From Choristoneura fumiferana (Eukaryota > Arthropoda > Insecta > Lepidoptera > Tortricidae): a DNA stretch of 64,000 nucleotides. A program made the position numbers and the translations under genes. The stretch covers positions 44,895,951 through 44,959,950 of the forward strand of contig NC_133472.1 of assembly GCF_025370935.1 (NCBI RefSeq). Reading direction: 5' to 3'. This document shows, in pieces, positions 30,801-41,768 of the stretch. Below the pieces are notes generated by a model. The model saw nothing but the letters and a program-made list of their open reading frames with translations. It was not told the origin of the DNA and did not search any database. How positions within the stretch are numbered: the stretch's first letter is position 1; each line of letters begins with the position of its first letter.

Positions 30801-32148
30801 AAGCCAACGCAATCAAAAGATGCAGTCGTTTATGCTGCAAATTTCCGCAAATTTTCGAAATTCGCAAAGGAATCAAAACCTACAGGGTATTTTCCCGTGA
30901 ACTCAGCATCTTGAAATTTGGTATGAAGGTAGCTATTGTAACACAACCAACTAGAAAAGTCTATGTCTGTCTGTAAATATCAATGACCAATACAATCTGA
31001 CCCCACACTGCGTACATTTTGCTTAAGAGTAGGGCTCTGCATACACTGGATGCTTTAAATCACTCGGAAAAAGCGAGAAATATCTTCAAGACACGATTCC
31101 CGTTTACTTACATACCTATAAATGTCTACAGAACCCTCGGTGCGCGAGTCCGACTCGCACTTGCCCAGTTTTTTTAATGTGCTACCTCTTTTGGAAAAGG
31201 TAAAGGCATTGTGTACTATTCAACCTTGCCCTAGCCAGTAACTGTAATAGAAATTCAATAAAATTAAGCGCATTCTTCGCGACCGCCATAATAAGTAGTG
31301 TCGTAAAGTGTTTTATAATTACAGTACTTAATCAGGACAATTTTGCATCCCTTTTCACTTTAGTGTCATGGCCGCACTAGACCATAAATAGAGTCAGTGG
31401 CATACCTAGGTCACCAAGGGCGCAGCAAAAAATAAACCAGCTAAAATAGTTTTTTCCGTAAAGGGTCATTCAAGTATTACGTAAGGAGAATTTTAGTCAT
31501 TTTTAACCCCCCCTCCGCTTTGTCAGCGAAAGTCAGCAAAATCCAAACCCCCCCCTTATGCTTACGTAAAATTGGTATATATATATATTTTAAATTTATT
31601 CAGGTTTCTTTGTAGCCATAGGTATTGCTTGAATTAAAACCTACTACATTTTGCAGTATAAACAAGAAATAATAAATAAATATTGCTGACGTAAGCACTA
31701 TTTCCCCCGCTTCTCCACTCCGTTTCTCTATGCCTCTTACAGCTCCACGTCCTCGCTACGTTTCCTGGTTTTTGTACGGCTGAGTATTTGTTGATCTGAC
31801 TGATAACTCGCGCTCTTTCGGAATTTCACACGAGAACACAGAATTAGTACTCGTAACAGTACAAGTAACGAGAGCATGATTATCAGGGCCCTAAGCTGTT
31901 TCTCGAAAGTTATAAGTCTACATGCTTACACTTAAAACGTTTCTGTACAAGTGTATTTACTTTATTCTGTTTCTCAATGGCATGTTTACTACAAATCGGT
32001 TTAATCATATTTTGCTGGTGGAGGACCTTGTGCAAGGTCCGCCGGATTGCTACCACCGTCTTGCTCGCTAATCCTGCCGTGAAGCAGCAGTGCTGCACTG
32101 TTATGTTTCGGCGTGGAGAGTAAGACATACATACATACATACATATAA

Positions 32149-32385
32149 TCACGCCTCTTTCCCGTAGGGGTAGGCAGAGACCACTTCTTTCCACTTGCTA
32201 CGATCCTTACATACTTGTTTCGCTTCGTCCACTTTCATTATTCCCTTCATACATGCTCTTCGGTTTAGGGTACTCTTGACCTGGCCTTTTTTCAAGACGT
32301 CCCTGATTTGGTCTCGAAACGTCTGCCTAGGTCTACCCCTTCCAACACTTTCATTCACACTCGCCTCATACACTTTTTCGTCAAT
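32149..32385 (-). pseudogene. Non-LTR retrotransposon C-terminus with (ATGT)n tail, copy B
   Basis: The same protein end as in copy A (GRGRPRQTFRDQIRDVLKKG, then the RRACMK and DRSKWKEVVSAYP blocks). One T fewer in a homopolymer extends the frame upstream into an inserted GAAA repeat. Confidence 0.6.
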
Positions 32386-32393
32386 CGTTCTTA

Positions 32394-32580
32394 AAGAAAG
32401 AAAGAAAGAAAGAAAATACATTTATTCACAACACAAGACAACAAAATTATTAGGTACAAAAAAAAACAACACAAAGGTGTGTCATTGCGGTTGTGAATCG
32501 GACACTGGCTCAGCATAATGCTGAAGCGTTAAAAACACCCAGCGCTGATTTTCAGCCAGCACCGTCGGCAACCCTCGGGC
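32394..32580 (-). mobile_element. LINE 3' tail with (GAAA)n, fuller in copy B
   Basis: AAAGAAAGAAAGAAAGAAAG then ATACATTTATTCACAACAC, TCAGCATAATGCTGAAGC and CCAGCGCTGATTTTCAGCC. It is the reverse of the 2652 and 15228 family. Copy A retains only CAGCATAATGCT and CCAGCGCTGATTTTC fragments here, so the two alleles differ by an internal deletion or a local misassembly. Confidence 0.55.
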
Positions 32581-33104
32581 CATAATATATATACATCTTC
32601 ATTCATTCTCTCGACATGGCCAAACAATCCCAGCATACCTTTCAGAGTAAGACAGCCAGTGAAATTACTGGCACTTGAGGTATCCCATCTCAGGCCTCTA
32701 GGTTGGCAACGCATCTGCAATACCAGGGGTCTTGCAGATGTTTATGGGCGGTGGTGATCTCTTACCATCAGGAGACACACTTGCTCGTTTTCCATCCAGT
32801 CGAATAAAAAAAAACGATTTTATCTGGTGACACTCTTTGCTGGCCGGATAATACCGACATGGAAATACCGACCCGATTATTCGTGTACACGCCCATACAA
32901 ACTCGCATCAAACTGACATGAGTTTCTAGGTATATTTACATTCTCTTCTTCGTCGTATTCTTCATTCCCTCAGGTCGGAAGGTCGTGCCCGTCTTGAAGA
33001 GCCTTTGCGGAGACTTTTGTCGAACTGCTTCCACACCACTCTGCCCTCGGCCTTTTTCAGAGCGGCATTCAAAGTGAGCCCCGTGATCGCCTTAATTTCA
33101 TCCG

Positions 33105-33390
33105 ATCATCGGGTTGGTGAATTAGCTCGTTGAACTGGCAATGGGCGGGCCATATAGCACGGAGAGCGGGTGGCCGTTGGGGCGAAAAGTTCTCGAGTAG
33201 AGGCCGCGGGTCGGCTAGCGCAGCGTAGGACGCCCACCAACAAGATGGACTGATGACCTGGTTAAAGCCGCGGGTTCACGGTGGATGCAGGCCCCTGCCA
33301 ACCGACGCAACTGGAGGTCTGTGGGGGAGGCCTATGTCCAACAGTGGACGTCCTACGGCTGAGATGATGATGATGATGATGATGATGATC
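33105..33390 (+). pseudogene. RTE-type LINE C-terminus with (ATG)n tail, copy B
   Basis: Counterpart of 26440-26709 with a longer GATGAT tail (two more units) and a single-base deletion (GGGGCGAAAAG versus GGGGCCGAAAAG) that shifts the frame. Confidence 0.75.
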
Positions 33391-33639
33391 GGGTTTGTGA
33401 TCTTTCTCTGGGCCTTTTCCCCTCTATGTTGCCTAGCACTATCAGATTGTCGAGATTGTCTGACTCCCTTCGAGCGATAATTCCATTAGTATTAAGTATA
33501 ATTAAAAATTTTCGGATACCTAATAAATTAAAAAAATGTTTTTCTATTTATGTTTCTATCTACCTACACCTACTTTGAATCTCTATTCAGTCATTTTCCT
33601 TCTTTAGAAGCTTAGCTTTAAAATCTCAATAATAATTAT

Positions 33640-33937
33640 AAATGCGAAAGTTTGTAAGTCTGTTTGTTTGTGTGTCACGTCTAAACCATCTGAGTGCCGG
33701 GAAACTACATATATAAATAAGTAGATTTTATTTCGGAAAAATTCTTCTAACTAAAACTAACTAACTAACTAATTTGGCTCAGGGACCCAGAGGGTCTTGG
33801 CCTCCGAAACGAGAGCATGCCATCTGTCCGGATCGTGCGCAGCCTCTTGCCAGTCGTCGACTTAAAGACGTCGCAGATCCGCGAATTCTTCTACGGAAAA
33901 TTCATTTTACACGGACGGAGTCATGGGTTACAGCTAG
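33640..33937 (+). mobile_element. Degraded Helitron, copy B
   Basis: Counterpart of 26945-27256, ending GGTTACAGCTAG then T. Confidence 0.5.
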
Positions 33938-35561
33938 TAAGTCTTAAAAGCCAGCTTGGAAAGCTTCCAGACGTAAACGTAACCGAACACGAGTTTCTAC
34001 AGGCGATTCAAAGCGAAAGTTGTTACGGACGCAAACAAAAATAACGAGAGAAGCCAGTAAACTTCTTTCAATTAACGTCCCGAACGAGTAATATTAATTA
34101 ACAAGGGAACTACATCAAAGCTGTTATTGAAAGGAATAAGGTAAAGGAAGTTGCCGTAGCATTGCAGTTGGGCAGCGCCTGTTGGCACGTTCTTTGATTT
34201 GCGCACCGCGAATGACTGTTTGCTATTTACTATCTATAGGCGCTTTATTCGTGGAGTAACCTTCACGGATTATTTTCAACAGTATCTATGGTCTTAACTT
34301 AAAACGTCAAATTGATGGTAATTTGATCAATGTGATAAATAGTAATAAAATAAATATAATTTAAATTGTTGTAAAATAAAGTGAATTTGGTGAATGCAGC
34401 ATTAGTTTCGTGTTGATTTGAATGCAATCGTGCCGTGGTATCAAAACAACAATGTTTACATTTCAAAATAATTTGGAACCGTGTGTAGTGCGCGATAGAG
34501 GGAAATAATCGATTTATTTATGGAAAGACGTGTATTAATCAATTATTGGTGTGGACCTGCTATAGACTTAGTGTTAAAAGTGCAAGTGCTCCTCACATAT
34601 CGTCGTAAGTACTTATACAGCATTTTTTTTGTGTATGGTGATAAGAAATCCCGAAAACGCCCCCTTCATTGAAAGAGAGCCGTATTTTGCGCTCAGTTTC
34701 AAAGGCCATGTTCGCTGTTTCGATGCGTTTCTTATCAGCAATATTCTTGTAAACGGCTGCAATTTGAATATTGAATAGGTATTAATATATACATACTAGG
34801 TTACGCGTGCGGGTTAGAGCTACTGGGTTTAAAGTTTTTTTTGTTGATATCGACACCTCCTAAGTATACTGGTACAAGTGCATAATCATAAATTTACAGG
34901 AGAGCTGTTCAAAGGTTCCAAAACCTGTAACTTTCTCATTTGATGATATAACTTTTCAAAATTTTGGATTGGTTCTAAAGAAAATATTTGCTTTCTACCT
35001 GTATTCATGGAATTCTGAAATTTCTTATAATTTTTGAGAAAAATGCAGATACACTACTATACGCGTATTTTACATCTTGTAGTTGTGCGGTATACTGAGC
35101 TAATTACCACTTGCTTCAGTATACGGCGTAATGTGTAGATTACTGATCTAACGATATTTTTATATTGTATATGAATTTTTCGATGAAATACTTATATGGC
35201 TTGCAATTAACAATAAAACAGATGCTCTTTTACCATCATCTATTGACTTATAAACGTTTTTATCACTTGCATCAATATACGCTAGCATTAGCATGTCACT
35301 TGTACCAATATACCGCTAGTAATGTTTTAAACGTGCTATGCAAAATACAGAAATATACCCTTATAAAAACCTCACTTAAAATATAAATGGTTTTATTAAA
35401 AAAATAATTGTATTAAGTGCTTTAAATTAATGGAAGCATATTCAATGGATTCGTATTCCTGTTCAAATGCGTACTCGTATTTTATTGTGAAAGGTTCCTC
35501 ATGTGATACATAATATCGCACCTATTTGTATCCACTAACGGTTTAGCTATTTGTGCCTCTT

Positions 35562-35870
35562 CAGGGTTCCGTACCCAAAGGGTATAAACGGAAACCCTAC
35601 TACTAAGACTTCGCTGTCCGTCCGTACGTCCGTTCATCTGTCACCAGGCTGTATCTCATGAACCATGATAGTAAGACAGTTGAAATTTTCACAGATTATG
35701 TATAACTGTAGTCGATATAACATATATAACAAAAAATAGAATAGAATAAATATTTAAGGGGGGCCCCCATACAACAAATGTGATTTTTTTGCCATTTTTT
35801 TGCTAATGTCTAATGAATGTTGTATAGATGGTACGGAACCTTTCGTGCGCAAGTCTGACTGGCACTTAGC
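35562..35870 (+). repeat. GGTTCCGTA-family repeat nested in the TIR element
   Basis: AGGGTTCCGTACCCAAAGGG to GGTACGGAACCTTTCGTGCG then CAAGTCTGACTGGCACTT. The copy-A version (28905-29173) runs into the gap and carries extra indels. Confidence 0.65.
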
Positions 35871-35904
35871 TTAAAACAATCCTTGACATCAAATATTGAG
35901 TCAG

Positions 35905-36030
35905 TCAAAATATCTTTATTCAATTTAGATTGTAACAAGCACTTATGAATGTCAAAAAATTTACCATCGGTTCGTAAAAACCTCTATTGAGAAGAGTCTG
36001 GCAAGAAACCTCAGCAAGGTATATTTTGTA
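35905..36030 (-). mobile_element. LINE 3' tail with GAGTCAGTC start, nested
   Basis: TCAAAATATCTTTATTCAAT then CAAGCACTTATGAATGTC, TTACCATCGGTTCG and GGCAAGAAACCTCAGCAAGG. Diverged member of the 7945/23466 family. Confidence 0.6.
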
Positions 36031-36781
36031 AACAGATTAACAATCATATTTTAATGATATATGTACATCACAAGTCACAAGTATTTAACACAACTACATA
36101 TTTAAAACAGTTCTCAATTCGCTATTTGGAGTAAGCACTCGTCAATGCGGATCGGAATTATTTCAAAATTTCCCTATCCATGATATAATCATTAATTCCA
36201 ATAATACGCCTTATATATCAATGTCTTCTTGACAATAGATAGAATAGAATAGAATTTATTTATTTTTTTTTTATTTATTGTTATTTGTTGTGAATTTGTT
36301 GTATTAAATTTTTTGTCTGTTTCTGAGTCTTGGGAAAATTCTATAACTTCATACGGGTTTTCGCCATACGCATAGCCAGGTACCATTTCTTAGGTGTGTA
36401 TTAAAAATGTGTATGGGGTGTTAAAAAAAACCTGTACTATACTTTAAACCACATTAGGGCTACTAATTACTAATACGATGCAAGTGAAAAAACACTGTGA
36501 TTCGAAAAAAAAAGTTTTGTATGGAAGTGGAGTCGCAAGAAGACTTTCTAATTTCAATGTTTTCCCACTTATATCGTGTTAGTAATCAGTAGTCCTAATA
36601 TGGGTAACAGTATAGTACAGGAATTTTTTTATCAACCTGTAGGTATATTTAAATTGACCGTTCTCATTTTAATTAAAACATGCACGCCTTCGCCTTCTTT
36701 TTGGGGATGCTCAACTACCAGAATGCAATGTACCTAATACTGAAATGTTATATTTCTAGCACGCGTACATGTAGGTATAGC

Positions 36782-36921
36782 CAAGGAAACTGAATCACGT
36801 ACCAGGGTGGAACCGTTGTACTACCAATGTTATGTTGACATCCCATACATTTGCCCAAGAAATCATAGCGAAATAGATCACGAAAAGGTTCCACATTGGT
36901 ACATGATTCAGTTTCCTTGAC
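36782..36921. mobile_element. MITE (CAAGGAAACTGAATC ends), nested
   Basis: CAAGGAAACTGAATCACGTA and its inverse (TACATGATTCAGTTTCCTTG) enclose GGTGGAACC/GGTTCCAC sub-arms. Relatives lie at 45940-46047 and around 53640-53910. Confidence 0.6.
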
Positions 36922-37507
36922 TGTCTATGAGAAAAACGGCTATTTAAACTTGATATAACGACCAAAACATGATTTTTTTATATAATTACTATCAAATTAT
37001 GTGCTCGTAGAACAGTTTAAACGGTCCGCACGCAGCGACGGCTAGCGCGTACACTGAGGCAACTGCCAGTTACACTCGACTTCCCCGGCCCCGCGACAAT
37101 ATCGGTGCCGCGTATAGTGGTGCATGTCAGTTGCCTCAGTATACGTTGCACCGATTAGCAAAACGGTGTTAGATGCATTCATATACGTCACTTTATTTCC
37201 AAAACTAATAGGAATATCCGTGCAAATTTTTTGTGGTAGGTAAATAAGGAAATATTAATCACAAAATTGCAAAAAACTAAAAATCAGAAATTTGTCACTT
37301 GTACCAGTATACGTAGGAGGTGTCGATATGGCGTTTGCTGCGAGGCACTTTGCCAATGTCACGTCAAATTGCGTGATTTTGACTATCTCTTTTGTGGAGC
37401 GATTAAAATAACCCAGGGAAGGGACATTAGTTTACAATTATTTACATTTCATTTATACACATACCTACCTATATGCAACAGTTAAAATTTATAATGTGAA
37501 GCATTGT

Positions 37508-37725
37508 TTACAGCTTGATATCGTTTTTGTCAATAAATTCCGCCAAAAGGTAAATAACAATTTCTTTAAAGTTAGCTAAAATGGTACGGACGTTAGTCGG
37601 GAGCTCAGTCTTTAATTTTATAAGATCATCATAAATGTCAAACTTATTCAGAGGGCAGTTAAAAAATAGATGATCTAATGATCCAATGTCCTTACGGCAT
37701 TACCACATAGGATCATTTTGGTGAT
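37508..37725 (-). pseudogene. Jockey/I-type LINE C-terminal fragment
   Basis: The minus strand encodes CRKDIGSLDHLFFNCPLNKF, a C...H...C-P pattern typical of the last zinc-knuckle-like block of jockey-type non-LTR polymerases. DIYDDLIKLKTELPTNVRTI, LANFKEIVIYLLAEF and IDKNDIKL to a stop at 37508 follow. Upstream coding is lost or out of frame. It lies just outside the right target duplication of the TIR element. Confidence 0.5.
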
Positions 37726-38074
37726 CAAATGTTATCTACTGTCATCGTCATGTCATCAGCTGGATGATGTCTATTGTTGAACAAAGGAGAACGAAAGAGA
37801 TACGAAATCATGGACAGTCGTCAGGCGCAGATCCAGCCCTCAAAAAAGTTTTTAGTCACAGCCATCCGAACATCGGCCAAGTGCGAGTCGAAGTATGAAC
37901 TCGCTCATTAATAATCGTGACTAATGAACGACTTTTGGATTTGATTATTTCCTTTTTTCTGCGCATCAAGACAATGGCCTATCGATCTCAATAGACCGTG
38001 GAAGGTGTTGTCACAAGTGTATTAGGGTTGTGGGCATGCTCATCGTGCCCACAACTGCTGATCCGCCCTTGATT

Positions 38075-38205
38075 CGAGTTCATAAACTTGTGAGCAAAAT
38101 TTTGATCAAAATTATCTGAGCACGACTCTATTGTTAACGGCGTAGAAGCGTGTTCAGATATTTTCGATCAAATTTTTGATCACAAGTTTATAAACTCGAC
38201 TGAAC
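38075..38205. mobile_element. MITE (GAGTTCATAAACTTGT ends)
   Basis: CGAGTTCATAAACTTGTGAG, then TTTTGATCAAAATTATCTGA, is inverse to TCAGATATTTTCGATCAAAT, then CACAAGTTTATAAACTCG. A shorter relative is at 53906-53998. Confidence 0.65.
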
Positions 38206-38279
38206 AACTATACCACGCGCCACATAAATCTGCCTAAAAGTTCATTACTTAATACTCAGTTTCGACGCTTTTTTGAGAT

Positions 38280-38568
38280 TTGCAGGTGGTAGGACCTTGT
38301 GCAAGGTCCGCCCGGATTGCTACCACCATCTTGCTCGCTAATCCTGCCGTGAAGCAGCAGTGCTTGCACTGTTGTGTTTCGGCGTGGAGAGTAAGACAGC
38401 CGGTGAAATTACTGGCACTTGAGGTATACCATCTTAGGCCTTTAGGTTGGCAACGCATCTGCAATACCCCTGGTGTTGCAGATGTTTATGGCGGTGGTGA
38501 TCTCTTACCATCAGGAGACCCACTCGCTCGTTTGCCATCCAGTCGAATAAAAAAAAAAAAGAGATACA
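38280..38568 (+). mobile_element. LINE 3' tail (GGTAGGACCTTGTGC type), uninterrupted
   Basis: Runs from CAGGTGGTAGGACCTTGTGC through CTAATCCTGCCGTGAAGCAG, GGTTGGCAACGCATCTGC and TCTTACCATCAGGAGACCCA to a poly-A run. It has one long open frame on plus (38280-38705), but the same stretch is open on minus in other copies, and no known protein results. It is the reference for the broken copies at 25454 and 32018. Confidence 0.65.
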
Positions 38569-38627
38569 TTTTTTATGCGACGTCTTTACGTTACTCCCGG
38601 ATTGTGTGCGAACCGCTTAACGGTATA

Positions 38628-38936
38628 ATGCCTATTCATCCCAGCCTATATACGTCCCACTGCTGGGCACAGGCCTCCTCTCAGAACAAGAGGCTTGGGC
38701 CGTAGTTCCCACGCGGGCCAGTGCGGATTGGGAACTTCACACGCACCATTGAATTGCTTCGCAGGTTTGTGCAGGTTTCCTCACGATGTTTTCCTTCACC
38801 GCAAAGCTCGTGCTATATTTCAAATGTAATTCCGCACATGAATTTCGAAAAACTCAGAGGTGCGAGCCGGGGTTTGAACCCACCGCCCTCTGCTTGAGAG
38901 GCGATAGGTCAAACCACTAGGCCACCACAGCTCCTA
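38628..38936 (-). mobile_element. tRNA-derived SINE ((ATG)n-type), tail lost
   Basis: The same SINE as 9049-9366. The Pol III boxes are at its right end (GCCGGGGTTTGAACCC and CCACTAGGCCACCACAGC on plus). It ends at CCTATTCATCCCAGCC, so only one ATG unit remains. Confidence 0.75.
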
Positions 38937-38939
38937 TTC

Positions 38940-39560
38940 AATTATTGGAATTATACCTTTATAGTTTTTGTGGTACTAGTCGGGGCAATGAACTTTTAGG
39001 CAAAGTTAGCCGGCGGAAGGTATAGATTTTGTTCTGATTCTGAGGGTGTATGTTGTTATCAGAGCAAAAAGTAGCCTATGTGTTATTTCGAGAATCCCTA
39101 TAGCGTTTATTTTAGCGTGTAAATATACACGATTAGTAATTTTTGCCATGTGATATTATGGTCAGCGGCTTGATCTTCTGTTACGACACAAAGCCCGCTT
39201 TCTCCTTCGTTTGATCAGAATAGGTCAATGCCTCCCTCTGCCTCTTGCTTCTACTTTTCCTTCCAGCAGGTTTAAAAAGTTGTTGGGTTATATCAAGTGT
39301 CCTATCACATGTCCTTTTTTACAGTTTCTGATCTCCAGCAACGATTTTCTTTTAGACCATGGTAAGTACTTCTTACCATAAAGAAGACCGAGCGAAATGG
39401 CAGGCATTGCAACAAAATCACAGCGACGTATTTTTGTGGGAGTATATACCCTACAGTTGTATTAATATTTTATACTTACATGAAAAAAAAAGGACAATTT
39501 ACTTTTTAGGCGATAAATAATTGACATTTACCAATTCAACTATTCCTCACAGGGGCCACA
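38940..39560. other. No gene recognised
   Basis: Mixed sequence with a short Helitron-like stretch (AAAAGTAGCCTATGTGTTAT near 39070). Otherwise nothing identifiable. Confidence 0.35.
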
Positions 39561-39572
39561 TGTCCTTCCTTA

Positions 39573-39948
39573 GGCACTTGTCCCACTGCCGACGATGAGC
39601 GAGAAGCGAGTAGAGCGAGTAACTAGAAACGAGTGGGCGAGCAGCGAGAAGCGAGTGTAGTTTTGTCGCTAGGCTGTGAGCTAGGCTCCACTCGACTCGC
39701 TCGTGCGGGGCGGCCGCCAAGCTGACATCGCTGAGCGAGTATCTATAGCTCAGCGAGTTTTATAGCTCTTGTCGCTGCGACAAAAGATGTAAGAGCGAGT
39801 TCTCGCCGACAGTGTGAACAGCCAGCGATCAACTATTAATACATGTGGCTCTTTTACTCACACAGGATATTATATCTTTTGTTCGTTTCTTGAGCGAGAA
39901 AAATAGTCGATAGCCAATCGTTTCCTCGCCGGCGGTGAGACAAGTGCC
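39573..39948. mobile_element. PIF/Harbinger-like MITE with TTA duplication (copy 1)
   Basis: The termini are GGCACTTGTCCCACTGCCG and the inverse GGCGGTGAGACAAGTGCC. TTA flanks both sides (39570-39572 and 39949-39951). The interior repeats GAGCGAG and AGCGAGAAGCGAG words many times. 376 bp, non-coding. An inverted copy lies at 48807-49206. Confidence 0.85.
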
Positions 39949-40162
39949 TTAGCCTGCTAAATCATTTAACCCTAAACTGGCAGCGTATCTAAATAATTTT
40001 AGATCATCTTTTTGTATTTTTTTTAAAGTTATTTACCTACTCTACAAGTATCCAACGAAGCTTGAATTGAGTACCTACCTACACTTGTCTCAACCTGCCA
40101 AGTTTAGGGTAAAGAAGACTATACCTACTAGGATTTTACGCACTCACATTGCTATTTTTTAA

Positions 40163-40420
40163 CCCCTGACGCAAAAAGAGGGGTGTTATAAGTTTGACCG
40201 GTATGTGTCTGTATGTCTGTGTTTCTGTCTGTGTTCTGCACCGTAGCTCTTAAATAAGTAGACCGATTTGACTGCGGTTTTTTTTATTTGAAAGCAGGTT
40301 TTCTACCAATGGTTCTTAGACATGTTTCATCAAAATCGGTTCAGCCGTTCTTGACATATTGACCTTTGAAGTGACAAAGTCTTCCAACTTTTTGTTGGTT
40401 AGGTTATTATAAAGTAAGCT
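40163..40420 (+). repeat. AAAAAGAGGGGTGTTATAA family copy, plus orientation
   Basis: TTTAACCCCTGACGCAAAAA then GAGGGGTGTTATAAGTTTG, GTAGCTCTTAAATAAGTAGA, GAAAGCAGGTTTTCTACC and GACATGTTTCATCAAAATCG, ending GTTGGTTAGG. It faces an inverted copy at 41290-41497, with about 870 bp between them. Confidence 0.6.
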
Positions 40421-40860
40421 CTAGAAGTGCTCCCTGAGACTCCTATGTATTCCGGTGCATGTCACGGCAATGAGGTTTTTTGGCGAAGCCTCCCCCTTGT
40501 AGGCCCCCTAAATTTAGGAGAAATAGGTGTTTACGCCAATCAAAATACTGCACAACCAAACGCAGTATTCATTTGACGAGACCGCGTCATCTAGGGGCGA
40601 AAAAGTGAACTAAACGCGCAGGAAGCCATTTTTAAAAACATCAGTTTTCGCTCGGAACTCCTACGAGACACGTACTATATCGTATCGTAAAACGCTATAT
40701 ATATGTGTTAATTTGTCACCCCGGGGTTTATTTTGTGTTTTGTGCGATTTATAAATTATAAACTAAACATTTGGACATCAAGACGAAGTTTTTAAGTGCT
40801 TTTTGCAGCACCGTTTTGTTTTCGTCGGTTGCTGATGGCGTCCTTCTGAAACAGCGTCGG

Positions 40861-40899
40861 ATGGAAGAAAATCTTCGAGATTACTGCACCACATTCACT
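40861..40899 (+). other. Weak candidate 5' exon (MEENLRDYCTTFT then splice donor)
   Basis: ATGGAAGAAAATC opens a 13-codon frame running into ACT|GTAAGT, a strong donor sequence. A TATATATATG stretch lies about 170 bp upstream. No downstream acceptor or homologue is recognised, and the block sits between inverted repeats, so it could be part of a transposon rather than a host gene. Confidence 0.15.
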
Positions 40900-41289
40900 G
40901 TAAGTCCCCTGGATCTTTAATGGTACGTCTCGTCCATAAAACGGCAAAGAGTTACCCGCCTTCTATCTCAATTTTCTTGATTTTTATCTTGAAAATTCGA
41001 ATTAATTTTCTATGAGACCAAGATAGGCAGTATTTTTACGAGCCTCTGGCTCATTCAATAGGTATTATAAAGTTTGCAAAGCTGCAAAATCCGGAATCGA
41101 GAATCTTCGACATTGAAATTGCTCTTTGTCATTATTAAACACGATGTGTGTCTTAAAAGTGTACATAATTCGAATCGTAACGTCTTTAATGAATGGAATG
41201 TAATGCAAAGGTATGAACGAGTGGGCGTGTCCTGTTCGAGGCCACGCTTGAGTGTTGCCATGTGTCAAAAAAACCCGACTGCTTTATAA

Positions 41290-41497
41290 ACTGACCTAAC
41301 CAACAAATAATTGGAAAAACCCCGACTTTGTCACTTCAAAGTTCAATATCTGAAAAACGGCTTTCAAATAAAAAAACTGCATTCAAATCGGTCCACCCGT
41401 TTAAGAGCTACGGTGCCACAGACAGACAGGCAGACAGACACACAGACATACAGACACACAGACACACATAGCTCTTTTTGTGTCGGGGGTTAAAAAA
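41290..41497 (-). repeat. AAAAAGAGGGGTGTTATAA family copy, minus orientation
   Basis: Inverse of the 40163 copy: CTAACCAACAAATAATTGG, GACTTTGTCACTTCAAAG, many CAGACA units, then TTTTTGTGTCGGGGGTTAA. Confidence 0.6.
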
Positions 41498-41665
41498 GGA
41501 TAAAAAGAAATCTAGTAGTCTAGCACTCTGTTGTAAGATTGGTTTTTTGGAATCTTTTTGTATTTTTTATTTCAATTCCAAATTTTTACTTTTACGGTCA
41601 TCCCGTAAAACCTAAATTGAAAATACAAACTGAAATATAGATGCACAGAAAAAACAGAAAAATAA

Positions 41666-41739
41666 GACCATCACTGGGAATCGAACCCAGGTCCTCGGTA
41701 ATCCGTACCGCGTGCTATACCGCTACACCACTGATGGTC
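41666..41739 (-). ncRNA. tRNA-like Pol III cassette, left member
   Basis: 74 nt, same sequence as the right member. Perfect B box (GGTTCGATTCC on minus), acceptor GACCATCA/TGATGGTC (8 bp), T-stem CTGGG/CCCAG, D-stem GTGT/GCAC. An A5 run at 41658-41662 is the TTTTT terminator on the minus strand. The anticodon arm is non-canonical, so it is not annotated as a tRNA. Confidence 0.6.
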
Positions 41740-41768
41740 ATCACCAACTCATCACTGATGGTCTGATG

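Larger units (their letters stand above)
32018..32815 (+). mobile_element. Interrupted LINE 3' tail, copy B
   Basis: Counterpart of 25454-26145, with the same AGAGTAAGACA duplication around the inserted LINE. Several G and C single-base deletions distinguish it (for example CCGCCGGATTGC versus CCGCCCGGATTGC), again of allelic or sequencing-error size. Confidence 0.65.
29274..35836 (+). repeat. Duplicated ~6.5 kb segment, copy B (starts at the assembly gap)
   Basis: It begins AGTCTGTATGGGCGAGTACA directly after the gap, equal to 22735 onward. The offset grows from 6539 to about 6669 because of small indels and a LINE-tail difference near 32394-32580. Unlike copy A it continues without a break through the whole TIR element to unique sequence at 37326, so it is the better assembled version. 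Confidence 0.9.
34851..37325. mobile_element. TIR DNA transposon, 2475 bp, ATAT duplication, polymorphic between the two copies
   Basis: The left end is CGACACCTCCTAAGTATACT then GGTACAAGTG. The right end in reverse complement is the same except one base (CCTACGTATACT), a 30-bp terminal inverted repeat. ATAT lies on both sides (34847-34850 and 37326-37329) and once in the empty allele at 28178. Subterminal words CACTTGTACCAATATAC, CACTTGCTTCAGTATACG, CACTTGCATCAATATACGC and TTGCCTCAGTATACG recur within ~500 bp of both ends. No transposase is seen. It hosts later insertions (35562-35870, 35905-36030 and 36782-36921). Superfamily unassigned. Confidence 0.8.

Noticed and set aside
40163..41497. 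A single autonomous transposon with 250-bp terminal inverted repeats
   Set aside because: The same repeat occurs alone many times in the window, no target duplication was found at the outer ends, and no transposase is inside. Kept only as a low-level finding.
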